Shown piece by piece: positions 43,522 to 52,050 of a DNA stretch of 64,000 nt. The number at the start of each line of letters is the position of its first letter. Positions within the stretch are counted from its first letter, which is position 1. The notes beneath the pieces were generated by a model. It was given only the letters and a program-made list of their open reading frames with translations, was not told the DNA's origin and ran no database searches. Source of the DNA: DTKD01 sp964494345 (lineage in GTDB: Bacteria > Armatimonadota > UBA5829); NCBI GenBank assembly GCA_964494345.1, contig CAZBSI010000005.1, positions 139,408 to 203,407 of the forward strand. Reading direction: 5' to 3'. The translations under genes were made by a program, and so were the position numbers.

Positions 43522-46500
43522 TTAGTTCTGTTTCTTGGCGGAGATTGCAGTGAGAACCGGCTGATCGCCGCTCACATCAAGAGTACCCGTTGCGGATACG
43601 TAGTCGGCCGCGGTGAATCCGTGAGCGGTCTTAAGGACCTTCACAGGAACACCAGATCCGTCGTCAACGGTGAAGCTGTTGGCGTCGATTACGGTGACCT
43701 TACCCCAAACGGTGAACTTCTTGGTGGCAGCCGCCGCCGCTGTAGCAGCGTCCAGAGTCGCCTTATTGGAAATACCATAAGAATCGACCGGCTCCGGCTC
43801 GGATTCCTTAATAACGAACGTGAAGGCAGTGGTAACCGCCGCCTCGTTCAGAGCGTAGTCGACTGCGGCTACGCGCAGATAGTAGGTGCCAGGATTCTGC
43901 TCGCCCGGCTCAAACGCACTGCCGGCTTCCTTCCAGGTGTTGGGAACGCCATTGGCATCGGTTCCGAAGTAGATCTTGTAGCCGCGAACGCCCGACTTGT
44001 CGTCAGTGGCGCCGAGGAACGCGAACTTCGGAGCAGTGACTGCAGACTGAGCAACGCCGTTCTGCGCGCCGCCAGCTTCGGTTACGCTGGTCGGGTTGGA
44101 CGGAGCTACGTCGTCAGAAGTCGAGTAGGTCAGGCCTGTGATGGCTGTTCGGTCGGCGTTTGCAAGTCGAGCATATACGCCGTAAGCGCCGCCGCCATTC
44201 TCAACCTTGACAAGAACCTTGTTCCAACCGGCGAGAAGAGTGAACGGGCCTATGAAATTCTGGTCAGGGAAAACGGCAGTGGCAGTCAGCTTCTGACCGC
44301 GATAGTTGCCGTTTGTCCAGACCTTAGCACAGTCGTCAGCGCCAAGTGCGATGTATGCCGGGTAAATAGCGGCACCCGGGTTGTTTACATATACCGCGAA
44401 GTATGTCGCGGAGCTGTCCTTCGGAGCACCGTAGAGAGCATTGATATCCAGGATATCGTCTGCAGCAGTCACAACAGCAAAGGACTTGTCGCCGTAGGCC
44501 TTGCCAGCTTTGGCAGCCAACTGAGCCTCATTGACCGGGACGCCGTTGTAGGTGTTGTTAACCTGATCGGTATCGATTCTCAACTGGTGATCGTCGGTGC
44601 CGCCCTGAGCGAACGCGCCCAGATATGCCCAATCTCTAATTACATTGCCAGCACCGGTCGGCGGGTTGTAGTAGAGGTTTACCAAAGTGTCCTTGGTCGT
44701 GCCCTTGCGGTATTTGATATCGCCTTCTTCGTCACTCTTCGCCTGGATGCCATTGCGAAGCAGGTAGCGATAGTCTTTGCCACTCGGCAAGGTGTAGACC
44801 TTAGCAACATCAGCGGCAGGAACGCCTACCCACTGAACCACCGGGCCAAGCTGCTCGCCGCGGTCGCCGCCAGGGGTGTCCCAGGGAGTTGTGCCGTTGG
44901 TGGTCAGCCACCAACAACCGTTGTCGTCAGTGGTATAGACCCACGGCTTCATAACCTCGAAGAGTCGAACGTTGATATTAGCTGCCGCTGAGTAGCTGGA
45001 ACCTGGAGTGTGGGTCATGGTGATCTTACCAAGACCGTGCAGCAGGCTCTGCGCAGGGAATGAGTTGAAACCGGCCCAGTCATCCCATTTGATCATAACT
45101 CTGGCCCAGCGCTGCTCAGGAGCAGTCGTGTAGGCTCCGATGTTGACCTGAGTTGTCCACCAGTCATTGCCAGCGCCTTCCGCGCTGTTGGCAGCGATGG
45201 TGCGTGTGCCGGTAGCTACGTTATTGGTAACAGCCTTGGCCGCATAAGCGGTGACAGTCGTGTCTTCTGCAGTCATCTTATAGGTCGCGGTAGTAGCGAA
45301 CTGGTTGTTAAATACGCCAGCCTTGTTGCTCTCCCAACCTGCGAAGAGATACTTGTCGGCGCTGTTTACAGTCACCTTAATCTCGGCAACGTCGCCATCT
45401 TCATAGTCGGTGGCGGTCGGCCAGGTCAGGTTCTTGTGTGACAGAGCAGTCTGCCCCGCAACCGGATTGCCGGCAAGGGTCAGTGTGTAGGTCGGCATCT
45501 GGAAGACTGCATACAGAGTCGCGTGGTCGTTAGGAACCACGAAGCCGTTATTAGCAGTCGAGTTCAACTCGCGCTCGGTGTCGAAAATAGGAGTGCCAGT
45601 AGCATTCATCGACCAGCCAATCCACGTCACACCAGGATTTTCAGCTACCGAGAAATCGAGAACTTCGCCGGCCTCATGCCAGGACAGATCGTTCCAATTG
45701 CGGCCCTCAGGATACTCGATGGTACCGCGGGTGCCGTTTCTCACAGCTACGAGCTTAACGGAGACGCCGGTCTTGAAATACCAAACGTCGCCCTTGGTTG
45801 TGCCGCCGAGGTTGGTGCTGTCGACTCTCCAATAATACTCGGTGTTGGCAGCAAGAGCGCCAGGAGAGAAGCTCTTTACAGTAACATTCACGGTATTCTT
45901 GAACTCAGGGGAGGTCTTGTCTGCGTTTGTCACAGCAGAAAGGCTTGTGCCAAAATAGATATCCTGAGTCTCAGTGGCGTCACCAGGTGTCCAGGAAAGT
46001 TTGCCCACAACAATCTGATTGTCAAGGCTAGTGTGAACAACGCTGCTCCAGTCCGCAGGGTCCGGATTGAAAGCCTTCATCGGAGGAGCGGAGGCACACT
46101 TGACGACATTAATAACGTTGGACGGCAGCGACTCGACAGCGGCAGAGTCCACAGCTATGACGCGATAGTAGTAAACCATATCGCAGTAGCCGGTGGTGTC
46201 GGAGTAGGTGAGACCAGTGACGTTGTCATCAAGAACTACGAAGTTCTCATCATTACCATCGCTGCGCTCGACTATATAGTGATCAACTGTGCCATAGGTC
46301 GGGGCGGTCCACACGAGGTCGACAGCGGTCTCGTCCTCATTGGGCTCAGCAGAGGTCAGAGTCGGATGTGTCTGGCCGATTTTCTCGAATTTGAGAGCGC
46401 CGAAATACAAGCTGCCCGACTCGTTAATCCAACTGTTGTTAATTTCGACCTGGCAATTAGCGGCATCGTTGGCCTTGAAATCGTATGTTCCAAGCAACTG

Positions 46501-46974
46501 CCAGGTATTGACCTTACCGCCCGCCGCTGTCTGATCGATAGGAGCGGAGGCGGCTATATTGCCAAATCTGTCCTTGACGTGGTGAAGCACGGCGGGTTTT
46601 GCGCTGCCGGTGGCTCCGAATGTAGCCCAGACCTTATAGATTCCGGACTCAGGCAGATTAATTTCATATCTGCCCCAGCGAGCGCCGATGGCGCCGAAGT
46701 TGGAACTGACGTAGTAGCCCATAAAGTTCGCGCCTTTGGCCGCAACCAGGTCTGCTACGGTCAATGCAGCGCCGGATGCTGCGACGTGAGCGAGTCCGCC
46801 GGACGACTTAAACCAGTCGGCATAAGTGGTGTCCGTACCGGAGTTTTTCCGGGCCGTATAATAGTACGGTCCGCCTGCCTGTGCGACGCTTACCAGCATC
46901 ATAACCAGCAGAATGCAGGCCACGAACGCCGCAGCCGGCATACGCCCAAGCAAGGTAGATGATTTCCCTTTCAT
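43522..46974 (-). CDS. Large secreted multidomain protein, paralog 2
   Basis: 1150 aa with the same domain order as the downstream paralog: signal peptide (VACILLVMMLVSVAQA), golvesin-like, FnIII, WTPG/YFGT domain, InlB-like repeat, DNRLRE-type, PA14-like, FnIII and OB-fold-like. Protein identity to paralog 1 is high throughout (roughly three quarters or more by eye) and complete over about the last 190 residues except two positions near the end (DQ for AE). AGGAGG lies 6 nt before the ATG. Function unknown; extracellular matrix or carbohydrate contact is inferred from the domains. Each copy has its own promoter, leader RNA and terminator, so they are separate transcription units under the same control. 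Confidence 0.9.
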   Translation of the reverse strand: MKGKSSTLLGRMPAAAFVACILLVMMLVSVAQAGGPYYYTARKNSGTDTTYADWFKSSGGLAHVAASGAALTVADLVAAKGANFMGYYVSSNFGAIGARWGRYEINLPESGIYKVWATFGATGSAKPAVLHHVKDRFGNIAASAPIDQTAAGGKVNTWQLLGTYDFKANDAANCQVEINNSWINESGSLYFGALKFEKIGQTHPTLTSAEPNEDETAVDLVWTAPTYGTVDHYIVERSDGNDENFVVLDDNVTGLTYSDTTGYCDMVYYYRVIAVDSAAVESLPSNVINVVKCASAPPMKAFNPDPADWSSVVHTSLDNQIVVGKLSWTPGDATETQDIYFGTSLSAVTNADKTSPEFKNTVNVTVKSFSPGALAANTEYYWRVDSTNLGGTTKGDVWYFKTGVSVKLVAVRNGTRGTIEYPEGRNWNDLSWHEAGEVLDFSVAENPGVTWIGWSMNATGTPIFDTERELNSTANNGFVVPNDHATLYAVFQMPTYTLTLAGNPVAGQTALSHKNLTWPTATDYEDGDVAEIKVTVNSADKYLFAGWESNKAGVFNNQFATTATYKMTAEDTTVTAYAAKAVTNNVATGTRTIAANSAEGAGNDWWTTQVNIGAYTTAPEQRWARVMIKWDDWAGFNSFPAQSLLHGLGKITMTHTPGSSYSAAANINVRLFEVMKPWVYTTDDNGCWWLTTNGTTPWDTPGGDRGEQLGPVVQWVGVPAADVAKVYTLPSGKDYRYLLRNGIQAKSDEEGDIKYRKGTTKDTLVNLYYNPPTGAGNVIRDWAYLGAFAQGGTDDHQLRIDTDQVNNTYNGVPVNEAQLAAKAGKAYGDKSFAVVTAADDILDINALYGAPKDSSATYFAVYVNNPGAAIYPAYIALGADDCAKVWTNGNYRGQKLTATAVFPDQNFIGPFTLLAGWNKVLVKVENGGGAYGVYARLANADRTAITGLTYSTSDDVAPSNPTSVTEAGGAQNGVAQSAVTAPKFAFLGATDDKSGVRGYKIYFGTDANGVPNTWKEAGSAFEPGEQNPGTYYLRVAAVDYALNEAAVTTAFTFVIKESEPEPVDSYGISNKATLDAATAAAAATKKFTVWGKVTVIDANSFTVDDGSGVPVKVLKTAHGFTAADYVSATGTLDVSGDQPVLTAISAKKQN

Positions 46975-47139
46975 TGTTGCCCTCCTAAAGGATTACTTAA
47001 TTGACATTTTTATTCGGTCTATACGCGCTCGTGCGCTGTACGTATGATTGCAGGACTGTCGAATAACCGGCGCCGCACCGAGGTTTCAACGTCTTACAAA
47101 TCGCAGCACCGAGGCCGCACTATCTTGCAAAAGCAATCT

Positions 47140-47170
47140 GCAGAATCCGTGCATTTCGCACGGATCCTGC
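47140..47170 (-). other. Perfect 13-bp hairpin in the leader of paralog 2
   Basis: On the minus strand GCAGGATCCGTGC-gaaat-GCACGGATTCTGC with one G-T wobble. It follows the conserved RNA element by 6 nt, as the GTGTGGG hairpin does in paralog 1, although the sequences differ. No T-run follows. Confidence 0.65.
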
Positions 47171-47176
47171 ATGAGC

Positions 47177-47245
47177 AGGTATTATTCGAGTTTCCGGCCA
47201 CAGAAACACAGTAGCCCGATCGTGGTCAATCGCGGCCTAATACCT
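47177..47245 (-). promoter_or_regulatory. Candidate cis-regulatory RNA element, copy 2
   Basis: Read on the minus strand: P1 is AGGTATTA/TAATACCT, P2 is GGCC-g-CGATTG-acca-CGATCG-GGCT and P3 is GTTTC-TGTGGCCG-GAAAC. Compared with copy 1, the P1 closing pair changes from G-C to A-T, P2 swaps an A-T for a G-T pair, and the P2 loop sequence differs, while TGTTTCTGTGGCyGGAAA is kept. This is what selection on structure predicts. Confidence 0.65.
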
Positions 47246-47254
47246 CTACAAGTA

Positions 47255-47283
47255 GGTTTACCATGTAGTGCGCCGACTGTCAA
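47255..47283 (-). promoter_or_regulatory. Promoter of paralog 2
   Basis: TTGACA (47278-47283), a 17-bp spacer and TAAACC preceded by TGG (47255-47260) on the minus strand. The -10 is weak, but the spacing places the start within a few bases of the RNA element, as in copy 1. Confidence 0.6.
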
Positions 47284-47658
47284 CCGGTAATATTACCTGG
47301 ATTGGTCTTTTTTGCTTCTTTTACAGGATATTCTACGTCATTTATTGTCGGGTAATGGTATTTAGTGCATTAGGGCTGATATTCTGTATTATATGACAAC
47401 ACATTTCATCTCACTGTGCGAAATTAGTTTTTTGTTAAAGGATTATTATAAATACATCAGTTGTTCCTACGACACGCTCTTCGCATAATTTACACAAATT
47501 GCACGCTCAATGGGCCGAGTATCATGTCCTCTAAGCGTTTAACATAACGACTGGTGCGTGTTCTTGTTGATAATTACGTGGCTATTGTCATTTGAAGAGA
47601 TAACGTGGAGAATGGCCATAGCTGCCCTGTTACAGTTATCATGCAACTTTATTTGAGG
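47284..47658. other. AT-rich intergenic gap without a gene
   Basis: About 375 bp, clearly more AT-rich than its surroundings. No ORF, tRNA or repeat was recognised. It lies upstream of the paralog 2 promoter and may hold activator sites. Confidence 0.4.
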
Positions 47659-47697
47659 CAAAACCGGTGGCCGAAACGACTCGGCCACCGGTGTTTT
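47659..47697 (-). terminator. Strong hairpin after etfA
   Basis: A perfect 12-bp stem, ACCGGTGGCCGA/TCGGCCACCGGT, starts 15 bp past the etfA stop. It has a short T-run on the minus strand (TTTT) and a better one on the plus strand (GTTTTT). Confidence 0.7.
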
Positions 47698-47707
47698 TAA
47701 GCGGATT

Positions 47708-48922
47708 TCAGACTACGCAGCTATCGGCAGGGCTGCCGCGCATAGCTCTGATTTTTTTTGTCAAAGCGGGGAGCACTTCGAAGACATCACCGACAAATCC
47801 GTGGGTGGCAATGTCGAAGATCGGGGCATTGGGGTCCTTATTTATCGCGATTATTACATCAGCGCTCTTCATCCCGACTTGGTGCTGCACAGCGCCGGAG
47901 ATGCCGCAGGCGATGTATATCTTCGGACACACGGTGCGACCAGTCTGGCCGACTTGATGAGCATAGGGAATCCAGCCCGCGTCTACGGCCGCCCTGCTGG
48001 CCCCTACCGCAGCGCCTAACTCTTCGGCCAGATCGCGGACGATCTCAAAGCCCTCTGGCCCTCCAAGGCCGCGTCCGCCGCTGATGATGATATCCGCATC
48101 GACTAAATTAACCCTCTCGCCGATGGTTTCCACAAAATCGATGAACTTGGAACGCGAGCCGAACAGAGCCGGCTTCGGGGTAAGGCGAATGATCTCAGCC
48201 TCGCCATCGCAGCGTTTGGCGCTGGTCGGGAATACTTTGTGCCGAACCGTGGCCATCTGCGGTCGGGTGTATGGACACAGAATGGTAGCCATAATGTTGC
48301 CGCCATAGGCCGGCCTTGTCTGATGCAACAGGCCATCTTCCCCGATCTCAAGGCCGGTGCAGTCGGCGGTTAGCCCGGTATAGAGCTTTATAGCAACTCC
48401 GCTCATAAAGCTGCGGCCGGTCGTGGTGGCGCCTGCGAGCACGATCTCAGGCTTATATTCACGCATCACATCGGTCAGCACGCGGCAGTAGCGTTCGGAA
48501 TCATACACCGCAAGCTCCGGCGCCTCGTATACGAAGACCTTATCGACAGGGTACGAAGCCAGTTCTTTTACCGCTTCATCCAGATCGTCGCCGAGGATGA
48601 TAACGCTGAGTTCGACCCCGCGATCACTTGCCAACTGCCTGCCTATATTTATAAGCTCAAATACCACCGGCGCGACTTTGCCGTCACGCTGCTCGCCGAA
48701 CACCCAAACGCCTTTATAATTGCTGAGGTCTTCGGCGGGTTGCTTATCTATTTCGATGGATATAGCCTTGAACCGGCAGACGCTGACGCACGCCCCGCAG
48801 AGGGTGCATTTGTCCAGGTCGATGACTGCGAGCTTGTCCTGCATTTCAATTGCGGCAACCGGGCACGCCTTTACACACAGCGTGCAGCCAGTACACTTGG
48901 TTGAGTCGACTTTTATAGACAT
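47708..48922 (-). CDS. etfA: Electron transfer flavoprotein alpha subunit with N-terminal ferredoxin domain
   Basis: 404 aa. Residues ~8-55 hold two [4Fe-4S] motifs (CTGCTLCVKAC and CTLCGACVSVC). The ETF alpha domain follows, and the C-terminal FAD-binding part shows SGGRGLGGPEGF, GQTGRTVCPKIYIACGISGA and the closing INKDPNAPIF..ATHGFVGD. The ferredoxin extension is typical of Etf proteins in anaerobes that couple to ferredoxin, such as the lactate and caffeyl-CoA systems. Partner: EtfB directly upstream, with a 1-bp gap, so one operon. No acyl-CoA or lactate dehydrogenase is adjacent, so the electron donor is not identified. Cytoplasmic. Confidence 0.95.
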   Translation of the reverse strand: MSIKVDSTKCTGCTLCVKACPVAAIEMQDKLAVIDLDKCTLCGACVSVCRFKAISIEIDKQPAEDLSNYKGVWVFGEQRDGKVAPVVFELINIGRQLASDRGVELSVIILGDDLDEAVKELASYPVDKVFVYEAPELAVYDSERYCRVLTDVMREYKPEIVLAGATTTGRSFMSGVAIKLYTGLTADCTGLEIGEDGLLHQTRPAYGGNIMATILCPYTRPQMATVRHKVFPTSAKRCDGEAEIIRLTPKPALFGSRSKFIDFVETIGERVNLVDADIIISGGRGLGGPEGFEIVRDLAEELGAAVGASRAAVDAGWIPYAHQVGQTGRTVCPKIYIACGISGAVQHQVGMKSADVIIAINKDPNAPIFDIATHGFVGDVFEVLPALTKKIRAMRGSPADSCVV

Positions 48923-48923
48923 C

Positions 48924-49721
48924 TCACACCACCTCCAGACATTTCAGCTCTGCGTACAGCTTATCCACAAGCTCAGGAGCTTCTCCGACAAACTTCTCCC
49001 CGCCCTCTCTGCAAGGCGGCGTCATAATCTTGACCACCTGTGTCGGGGAGCCTAAAAGCCCGACTTTATCCTCCGGGGTTTGAAGGTCTTCTGCGCCCCA
49101 CTTGGTGATCTGCGCCTTCTTAGCGGCCATCTTGCCACGCAAAGACGCGGTTCTTGGCTCATTTATCTCTTTAACCACCGTACACAGCGCAGGCAGTTTC
49201 AACTCGACGGTCTCGTAACCCTCTTCAATAAGCCTTTTTGCGACCATCTTTTTCGCATCAATCGACTTGACCTCAGCTACATACGCCGTCTGGGCCATAT
49301 CAAGATGCACCGCGATTCCGGGGCCAACCTGCCCGGTATCTCCGTCGATGGCCTGCATTCCGCAAAAGACCAGGTCCGGTTCGATTTTTTCGAGGGCCTT
49401 TGCCAGGACATAGCTCGTACACCAGGTATCGCTGCCCGCGAAAGCCCGATCGCTGAGTAGAATCGCCTCATCAGCCCCTAACGATATCGCCTCCCGCAGC
49501 GCATCCTCGGCCTGCGGCGGCCCCATAGAAATAACGGTGACTGTGGACTCTTCTCCTGTCTCCGTCATTTTTTCTTTCGTCCGGATGGCCTCTTCCAAAG
49601 CGTAAAGGTCAAACGGGTTGATCTGGGTCTCCACACCCTCTCGAACCAGGGTGTTGGTATCGGGGTTGATCTTCACTTCGGTAGTGCCGGGGACTTGCTT
49701 AATGCAGCAACATATCTTCAA
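48924..49721 (-). CDS. etfB: Electron transfer flavoprotein beta subunit
   Basis: 265 aa, normal EtfB length. CIKQVPGTTEVKI opens the protein; AVDGDTGQVGP-type GMQAIDGDTGQVGPGIAVHL and the LPALCTVVKEINEPR segment are the usual nucleotide-binding and EtfB signature regions. EtfB holds AMP in ordinary ETFs and a second FAD with an NADH site in bifurcating ones; the DGDTGQVGP loop is kept in the bifurcating kind, so bifurcation is possible but not shown. TTG start about 8 nt after GAGGGTG. First gene of the etfBA operon. Confidence 0.95.
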   Translation of the reverse strand: MKICCCIKQVPGTTEVKINPDTNTLVREGVETQINPFDLYALEEAIRTKEKMTETGEESTVTVISMGPPQAEDALREAISLGADEAILLSDRAFAGSDTWCTSYVLAKALEKIEPDLVFCGMQAIDGDTGQVGPGIAVHLDMAQTAYVAEVKSIDAKKMVAKRLIEEGYETVELKLPALCTVVKEINEPRTASLRGKMAAKKAQITKWGAEDLQTPEDKVGLLGSPTQVVKIMTPPCREGGEKFVGEAPELVDKLYAELKCLEVV

Positions 49722-49826
49722 AATGATTCACCCTCAAAGCAGTAACAAAATTTAGTCGTGGGATTATCGCTAAGCCCAACTTTCGATATTGTAACCGGTT
49801 TATTCTCCTATGGCAAATGCCGTTAC

Positions 49827-49893
49827 GTGATCCTGCGACTTCGCGCAGGATGACAAAACCTGAGAGTCATTGCGCGCGCAGTCGATGGATCTA
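49827..49893. repeat. Palindromic repeat family A, one good and one degenerate copy
   Basis: GTGATCCTGCG-actt-CGCGCAGGATGACAAAA (49827-49858) is the same sequence as the copy at 32331-32360. It is followed by a decayed opposite copy (AGTCATTGCGCGCGCAGTCG). Confidence 0.7.
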
Positions 49894-49923
49894 CGGCGAT
49901 CACAGACCAGGGTTTTAGGACGC

Positions 49924-50520
49924 TTAAAGCTTAATAGCGTGTACCAGATAGAACTCCGGCTCATCGGTCGCGGAGACGTTGCCAAAGCCGGACTCGATTA
50001 GCATCCGAATCATCTCCTCCGCGCTCGGCACCCTGTCCTCCGTTACCACCGACCCCGCCTCCTCATGGACTTTATTAACAGCGTCGCGTCCAGTCGGATG
50101 TGAGATCACAATCACCCCACCCGGCCGCAGCAGCGACCATATGCGCCGTAACACTCGTGGTTTATCAGTGAAATGTGGATATACGGCGTTGCAGATTACG
50201 GCGTCAAAGGAGCAGTCCTCGCAATCGAAGTCCTCGATATCGGCAAGCTCGAATTGGACTTTATCAGAAGAGATTTTCGACTTCGCCACCCGCAGCATGC
50301 CTTGAGAAATATCGATAGCCCTGATGCTGCAATTATTATTAGTGGCCTTAAGCAGGCAGGGAATCGTCACCCCCGTGCCGGTGCCCACGTCGAGAATGTC
50401 CATCCCCGGCCTGATTCGGGACTCTCGCACCACCCGGTCCACCAACTCGCAGATGTCGTCGCGTTCCATACTATCCCATCTGTCCGCATAGGAATCGAAA
50501 AATTCTGCTTGACTAATCAT
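49924..50520 (-). CDS. Class I SAM-dependent methyltransferase
   Basis: 198 aa. Motif I is ILDVGTGTG (~43-51), then AIDISQGML (motif II), DAVICNAVYPHF (motif IV region) and LRPGGVIVISHPTGRD (motif VI). A UbiE/Methyltransf_11 type enzyme; the substrate is unknown. Its ATG overlaps the stop of the ABC permease by 4 bp (ATGA), so it belongs to the metal-transporter operon, as its last gene. That coupling is unusual for a methyltransferase and suggests a linked substrate, possibly a metal ligand or metal-containing compound (inference only). Confidence 0.88.
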   Translation of the reverse strand: MISQAEFFDSYADRWDSMERDDICELVDRVVRESRIRPGMDILDVGTGTGVTIPCLLKATNNNCSIRAIDISQGMLRVAKSKISSDKVQFELADIEDFDCEDCSFDAVICNAVYPHFTDKPRVLRRIWSLLRPGGVIVISHPTGRDAVNKVHEEAGSVVTEDRVPSAEEMIRMLIESGFGNVSATDEPEFYLVHAIKL

Positions 50521-51353
50521 ATTTCACCCTCATCAGCAGTCGATATTCGAGCGCGTCTTTTCGGCGACAGCGCGTTTGCAAGCACGAAAAACCCACACGA
50601 TGTGAGGATTATAAGCGCCCCCGTCGGCAGGTTCAGCTTCCACGACAACGCCAGACCAATCCACCCCGACGCCACTCCGAATATCGCCGCCAGTACAAAC
50701 ATTTTCTTCAAACTATAAGTAAGCTGATACGCCGCCGCGGCTGGGTTCACTATTAAACTAAAGACCAGCAGCCCACCGATCGCGTTCAGCGAAGCAGTCG
50801 TCGTCAGCCCGCTCAGCACCAATATCCCATAAAACACCCACGTCGCCGGCAACCCCAGCGACCGCGCCAGTTCCCTGTTGAATACAACGGTCTGTATCTC
50901 TTTATAAAACATAATGGTCAGCAAAATCGAGCCGACCGCGACCCCAGCCAGCAGGTGCAGGCTGGATGGTGTCACCGTCAACACACTCCCCCACAGCAGG
51001 CTCAATGCCTCGGCTTTAGGGCCGGGAATCATGGAAAGCAGCAGAAATGATACGCCCAAAGCTGATGAAAATACTATCCCGATAGCTGTATCCGGGGCGA
51101 AGTCTCCTCTGTCGGCAAGCGGCCCAAGCGCACCGGCGGCTATGAGACTTGCGAGAATAGCCAACCACATCGGGTTTGCGCTAATCACTAACCCCAACAG
51201 CGCGCCTGCAAATGCCGCGTGGCTCATGCACACTCCCAAAAACGAGACGCGCATCGTCACGACCAGCACCCCGACTATCGAACAGGACACTCCCGCGAAC
51301 AACGCCGCAAGTGCCGCCCTCTGCAAAAACGGGTCGTGGATCACGTCAAACAC
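50517..51353 (-). CDS. ZnuB/MntB-type metal ABC transporter permease
   Basis: About 278 aa of the ABC-3 family with eight or so hydrophobic helices. GVSCSIVGVLVVTMRVSFLG, FLGVCMSHAAFAGALLG and GGLLVFSLIVNPAAAA are the typical ZnuB/MntB motifs. It imports Zn, Mn or another divalent cation with the ATPase and binding protein encoded just upstream. Start choice: a GTG at 51353 sits 6 nt after GGGAG; a TTG at 51359 is also open. Overlaps both neighbours by a few bases, indicating translational coupling. Confidence 0.92.
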   Translation of the reverse strand: MFDVIHDPFLQRAALAALFAGVSCSIVGVLVVTMRVSFLGVCMSHAAFAGALLGLVISANPMWLAILASLIAAGALGPLADRGDFAPDTAIGIVFSSALGVSFLLLSMIPGPKAEALSLLWGSVLTVTPSSLHLLAGVAVGSILLTIMFYKEIQTVVFNRELARSLGLPATWVFYGILVLSGLTTTASLNAIGGLLVFSLIVNPAAAAYQLTYSLKKMFVLAAIFGVASGWIGLALSWKLNLPTGALIILTSCGFFVLANALSPKRRARISTADEGEI

Positions 51354-52050
51354 AGGCAACTCCCTCGCATATCCGACCGGCCTTCATCACCACAATGCGC
51401 TCGCACAAGTCGGAGAGCATCTCGAAATCGTGAGAAACCACGAGTGTCGTAATTCCCATTTCTTTATGAGTCGCCCGCACAATATCTCTCACCCTTTGCT
51501 GAGAATCCGAGTCCAGAAAAGTGGTCGGCTCGTCCAGCAGCAAAAGCTCTGGTTCCTGGGCAAGGGCGCGGGCGAGATTAATTCGCTGCTGTTCACCGCC
51601 GGAGAGTTGACCAAACGGCCGCCGCGCCAGATGCACCGCTTCGACGCGCTCCAGCGCGTCCTGCACCGCCCGCCTATCGACTTCTCCCGGGTGCCGCAAC
51701 AGCCCCAACTTGCCGTATCTGCCCATCATCACAACCTCTTCCGCAGTTACCGGCATTCGAGGATCCGTATTGAGATTTTGAAACACACATGCTATTGCCA
51801 GGCGGATTTTTTTGAGGTTACGAGCCCCCAGCGTCATCCCCAGCACCTCAGCCGAGCCTGAACTAACCGGCAGCAGGCCCTGAATCACTCGCAGCAGGGT
51901 AGTCTTACCGGAACCGTTAGGACCGGAAATGCCGACGATGCTCCCCGGCTCAATAGATAAAGTGATATCCCGCAGGGTGTTGTTACCGCGGTATCCCGCA
52001 TTCACATTTTTGAAGTTAATTGGCATTTCGGTTGTCGGTTGTCGGTTCAC
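51346..52050 (-). CDS. Metal ABC transporter ATP-binding protein (ZnuC-like)
   Basis: 234 aa. Walker A GPNGSGKTT (~39-47), Q-loop in CVFQNLNTDPRMP, signature LSGGEQQRINLARAL, Walker B LLLLDEPT and the switch His in VVSHDFEML. Standard size for metal importers of this class. The GTG start overlaps the upstream binding-protein stop by 4 bp (GTGA); an ATG eight codons in is possible. Powers import by the permease encoded downstream. Confidence 0.93.
   Translation of the reverse strand: MNRQPTTEMPINFKNVNAGYRGNNTLRDITLSIEPGSIVGISGPNGSGKTTLLRVIQGLLPVSSGSAEVLGMTLGARNLKKIRLAIACVFQNLNTDPRMPVTAEEVVMMGRYGKLGLLRHPGEVDRRAVQDALERVEAVHLARRPFGQLSGGEQQRINLARALAQEPELLLLDEPTTFLDSDSQQRVRDIVRATHKEMGITTLVVSHDFEMLSDLCERIVVMKAGRICEGVACV

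Noticed and set aside
47284..47658. AT-rich gap considered as a tRNA or small RNA locus or an insertion scar
   Set aside because: No cloverleaf, CCA end, terminal inverted repeats or target duplications found.
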